In this document: positions 62,360 to 64,000 of the stretch, in pieces
Layout of the letters: each line of letters begins with the position of its first letter
Numbering within the stretch: the first letter of the stretch is position 1
Assembly: GCF_003583765.1 (NCBI RefSeq)
Contig: NZ_QXQA01000006.1
Location: 124,001 to 188,000 of the forward strand
Source of the DNA: Paenibacillus nanensis
Lineage (GTDB): Bacteria; Bacillota; Bacilli; Paenibacillales; Paenibacillaceae
DNA length: 64,000 nucleotides
Reading direction: 5' to 3'
The notes under the pieces: model-generated
Told to the model about the DNA's origin: nothing
Databases searched by the model: none
What the model saw: only the letters and a program-made list of their open reading frames with translations
Program-made: the position numbers and the translations under genes

Positions 62360-62797
62360 ATGGGTGGAACGCCGAATTGGTTCATGTATTTCATCGTATT
62401 TTGGGCGATTGTAATGGTAGTGGCCATGTCGATCGGCGGATTTTTTATGTTCCGGAAGTTCTTGAAGGTTCTGCCGATGAGGGACGGCAAGTCCAAGCTG
62501 GATTGGCAAAACTATTGGGTGGAGCGGAGCCGCAGCATGTGGGGCGAGGACGCCAAGCAGTTTCTCGACGAGCTGGTGTCTCCCGTGCCGAACGCGTTCC
62601 GGGATATCGCCAAGCACTCCATTGCCGCCAAGATCGGTCAAGTTGCCATCGAGAGCGGCGCAACCTCCGTGACGAGGGAGCATTGCATCGAAGGATATAT
62701 CCGGGCTACGCCGAAGCGCGACTACCGAAGCTTGATCAGCTTTCTTGATAGGAAGGGCATCGATTATACCCCATATCAGCATCTGCTGAACAAGTAG
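62360..62797 (+). CDS. DUF2621 membrane protein
   Basis: 145 aa with one N-terminal membrane helix (YFIVFWAIVMVVAMSIGGFF). A soluble C-terminal part follows, containing LPMRDGKSKLDWQNYWVERS and FRDIAKHSIAAKIGQVAIES. The latter is a recognisable HTH-free helical motif of the DUF2621 (YneK-like) family, found in Bacillaceae and Paenibacillaceae. The function is not established. GAGGTG lies before the chosen ATG. Confidence 0.82.
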   Translation: MGGTPNWFMYFIVFWAIVMVVAMSIGGFFMFRKFLKVLPMRDGKSKLDWQNYWVERSRSMWGEDAKQFLDELVSPVPNAFRDIAKHSIAAKIGQVAIESGATSVTREHCIEGYIRATPKRDYRSLISFLDRKGIDYTPYQHLLNK

Positions 62798-62835
62798 ACA
62801 GAGCTGCCGAGCGGCAGCTCTGTCCGATTTTTTTT
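62797..62835 (+). terminator. Terminator of the DUF2621 gene
   Basis: A perfect 13-bp stem (GACAGAGCTGCCG) is followed by CGATTTTTTTT; the first base overlaps the stop codon. Confidence 0.93.
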
Positions 62836-62887
62836 GCAACCTCTCATACCCGACATTCGTTTACCTATAGTAGGAGGTGCTTCAACT

Positions 62888-63391
62888 ATGAATAAACTAA
62901 CCAAAAGAAAAAAACAAACGGCAATCGCCGGAGCGCTGCTTCTCGCAATGACGCTGACCCTGTCCGCATGCGGCGGGGAGAACAATGCGGGCGGGGCCGA
63001 CACAAACGCGGAGCAGAACAACTCAGGAGCGGCGGCAGGCAATCAATTGCCGGAAGATAGCGGCATTATGGATCCTGACGCTCCGGCAAGCGGCGAAAAT
63101 TCCAATTCCGCACCGGATTCTTCCGCAAACGAAAACGCGAATAACGAAGAAGAGACACCTGCCAACGATGTTCTAAGCGCTGAAGGCGTATATACAGGTC
63201 AAATTGATTCCCATTCCATCGAGATTACGACAGATGCCGGGGCTACCGTCTATCAAGTTCCGGAAGAGCTGTTAACGGTCATTGAGAATTTGCCTGCAGA
63301 TGCGAAGGTGAAATTCGAATACACCGAAAAATCGGAAGGCGACAGCGAATATAAGCAGAATTGGCTGACGAAAATCGAAGCCGTTCAATAA
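62888..63391 (+). CDS. Small lipoprotein with acidic, Asn/Ser/Ala-rich linker
   Basis: 167 aa from ATG 62888 with GGAGGTG 9 nt upstream. It has a lipoprotein signal (KRKKQTAIAGALLLAMTLTL, lipobox SAC, Cys near 28). About 65 low-complexity residues follow (Asn, Ala, Ser, Glu, Pro), then a compact beta-rich C-terminal domain (about 95-167; EGVYTGQIDSHSIEITTDAG, then VKFEYTEKSEG). The C-terminal part looks like a small beta barrel on the cell surface; no named family recognised. The following epimerase gene starts 25 nt later. Confidence 0.82.
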   Translation: MNKLTKRKKQTAIAGALLLAMTLTLSACGGENNAGGADTNAEQNNSGAAAGNQLPEDSGIMDPDAPASGENSNSAPDSSANENANNEEETPANDVLSAEGVYTGQIDSHSIEITTDAGATVYQVPEELLTVIENLPADAKVKFEYTEKSEGDSEYKQNWLTKIEAVQ

Positions 63392-63416
63392 TGCGCTGCA
63401 AGGAGTGGTTGCTTAA

Positions 63417-64000
63417 GTGCGGGTGGCTATTGCAGGGGGAACCGGATTTATTGGGAAGGCGCTGACCGGCGCGCTGCTGGAACGAGGGGATGAAGTTTGG
63501 ATTATTACTCGCGGAGCGGCAGGAGCTCCCTATAATTCCGCTTCGAAGCTTAAGACTGTTTCATGGGCACAGCTGAGTGAAAATCCTCACCTAGCAGAAG
63601 GATTGGATGCCATCGTCAATCTTGCAGGCGAAAGCATCAATCAGCGATGGACACCGGCAGCCAAAACGCGGATCATGCAATCGCGGCTGTGGGCCGCAGA
63701 GCAAGTTGCAAAGCTGATAGACGCGCTGCAGATTAAGCCGTCCGTCGTCATTAACGCGTCGGGCATATCCGCATACGGCATTTCGGAGACGGAGCTGTTC
63801 GATGAGGATAGTCCAACAGCGGTAACCGATTATTTATCGGAAGTCGTTCGAAGCTGGGAAACGGCGGCGGATGCCATCCCCGCCGACCGGCTTGTCAAGC
63901 TGAGAATCGGCCTTGTGCTGGCGCGAGACGGCGGCGCTTTCCCGCTCATGCTTCTGCCGTACCGGCTGTTCGGCGGCGGAAGGGTCGGAAGCGGCAGACA
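63417..64000 (+). CDS. TIGR01777-type NAD-dependent epimerase/dehydratase (truncated by window end)
   Basis: The gene starts at GTG 63417 with AAGGAG upstream and runs past the right edge; 194 codons are visible. The Rossmann motif IAGGTGFIGKALTGALLERG, then LDAIVNLAGESINQRWTPAA, and VINASGISAYGISETELFDE are diagnostic for the YfcH/SulA-like epimerase family (TIGR01777). It is an extended SDR-type nucleotide-sugar-epimerase-like protein whose substrate is unknown. Whether the C-terminal domain is intact cannot be seen. Confidence 0.9.
   Translation, partial: MRVAIAGGTGFIGKALTGALLERGDEVWIITRGAAGAPYNSASKLKTVSWAQLSENPHLAEGLDAIVNLAGESINQRWTPAAKTRIMQSRLWAAEQVAKLIDALQIKPSVVINASGISAYGISETELFDEDSPTAVTDYLSEVVRSWETAADAIPADRLVKLRIGLVLARDGGAFPLMLLPYRLFGGGRVGSGR

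Overview
The window looks like chromosome of a spore-forming, low-to-mid GC Firmicute of the Paenibacillus type. The main reasons are a SigI/RsgI pair, soluble PAS-type sporulation-like histidine kinases, a T-box ilv-leu operon, an L20-type infC leader, strong AGGAGG-like ribosome binding sites and PerR/Fur-type iron control, combined with fairly GC-rich codon use. I see about 58 protein genes, roughly 42 of them on the minus strand. I found no rRNA, tRNA, IS element, prophage or CRISPR array. Identifications rest on reading motifs and family resemblance; no database search was possible.

Layout. 0-3.1 kb: two Gfo/Idh/MocA sugar oxidoreductases divergent from an AraC regulator. 3.1-12.5 kb: a PAS histidine kinase, odhAB (2-oxoglutarate dehydrogenase E1/E2), leucyl aminopeptidase, and a second kinase with an RsbU-N-like front end. 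12.7-16.9 kb: rsgI-sigI, a Cys/His-rich protein and leuB. 16.9-25.0 kb: a regulator-rich block with a STAND/LuxR activator divergent from tandem HD-GYP genes, a CynX/NimT-like permease divergent from a LysR regulator, and a DUF3817-MFS fusion. 25.1-30.5 kb: the ilvB-ilvN-ilvC-leuA operon behind a sigma-A promoter and T-box leader. 30.7-33.1 kb: a GNAT gene, a Gly/Tyr-rich small protein, and infC-rpmI-rplT with an attenuator leader and an AUU start codon. 33.1-37.4 kb: two glycosyltransferases, a PAP2 phosphatase and trmB. 37.6-41.1 kb: a small unknown gene, the MnmL/MnmM (YtqA/YtqB) pair, a VOC protein and manA. 41.2-49.5 kb: a B12-binding radical SAM protein, a secreted trypsin-like protease, ferritin, a CtpA/B protease, a HAD phosphatase, an MDR reductase and fur. 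49.7-53.6 kb: a sulfate ABC transporter operon with promoter and candidate operator. 53.7-64 kb: a TagO/WecA-type transferase, a YigZ-family protein, pgi, ctaM-like, ppnP, tkt, purU, nfo, a DUF2621 protein, a lipoprotein and a truncated TIGR01777 epimerase.

Most of the window is housekeeping, covering central carbon, branched-chain amino acid, translation, iron and sulfur genes. No self-evident new defence or mobile system is present. The most unusual pieces are domain architectures: the RsbU-N-like/PAS kinase, the RsgI with an extreme Asp/Arg/Asn tail, the degenerate-plus-intact HD-GYP pair facing a STAND regulator with an atypical sensor region, and the DUF3817-MFS fusion. At RNA level, strong hairpins without U-tracts sit at both the ilvN/ilvC and ilvC/leuA junctions. 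leuB is separated from its usual operon by 8.2 kb of unrelated genes.
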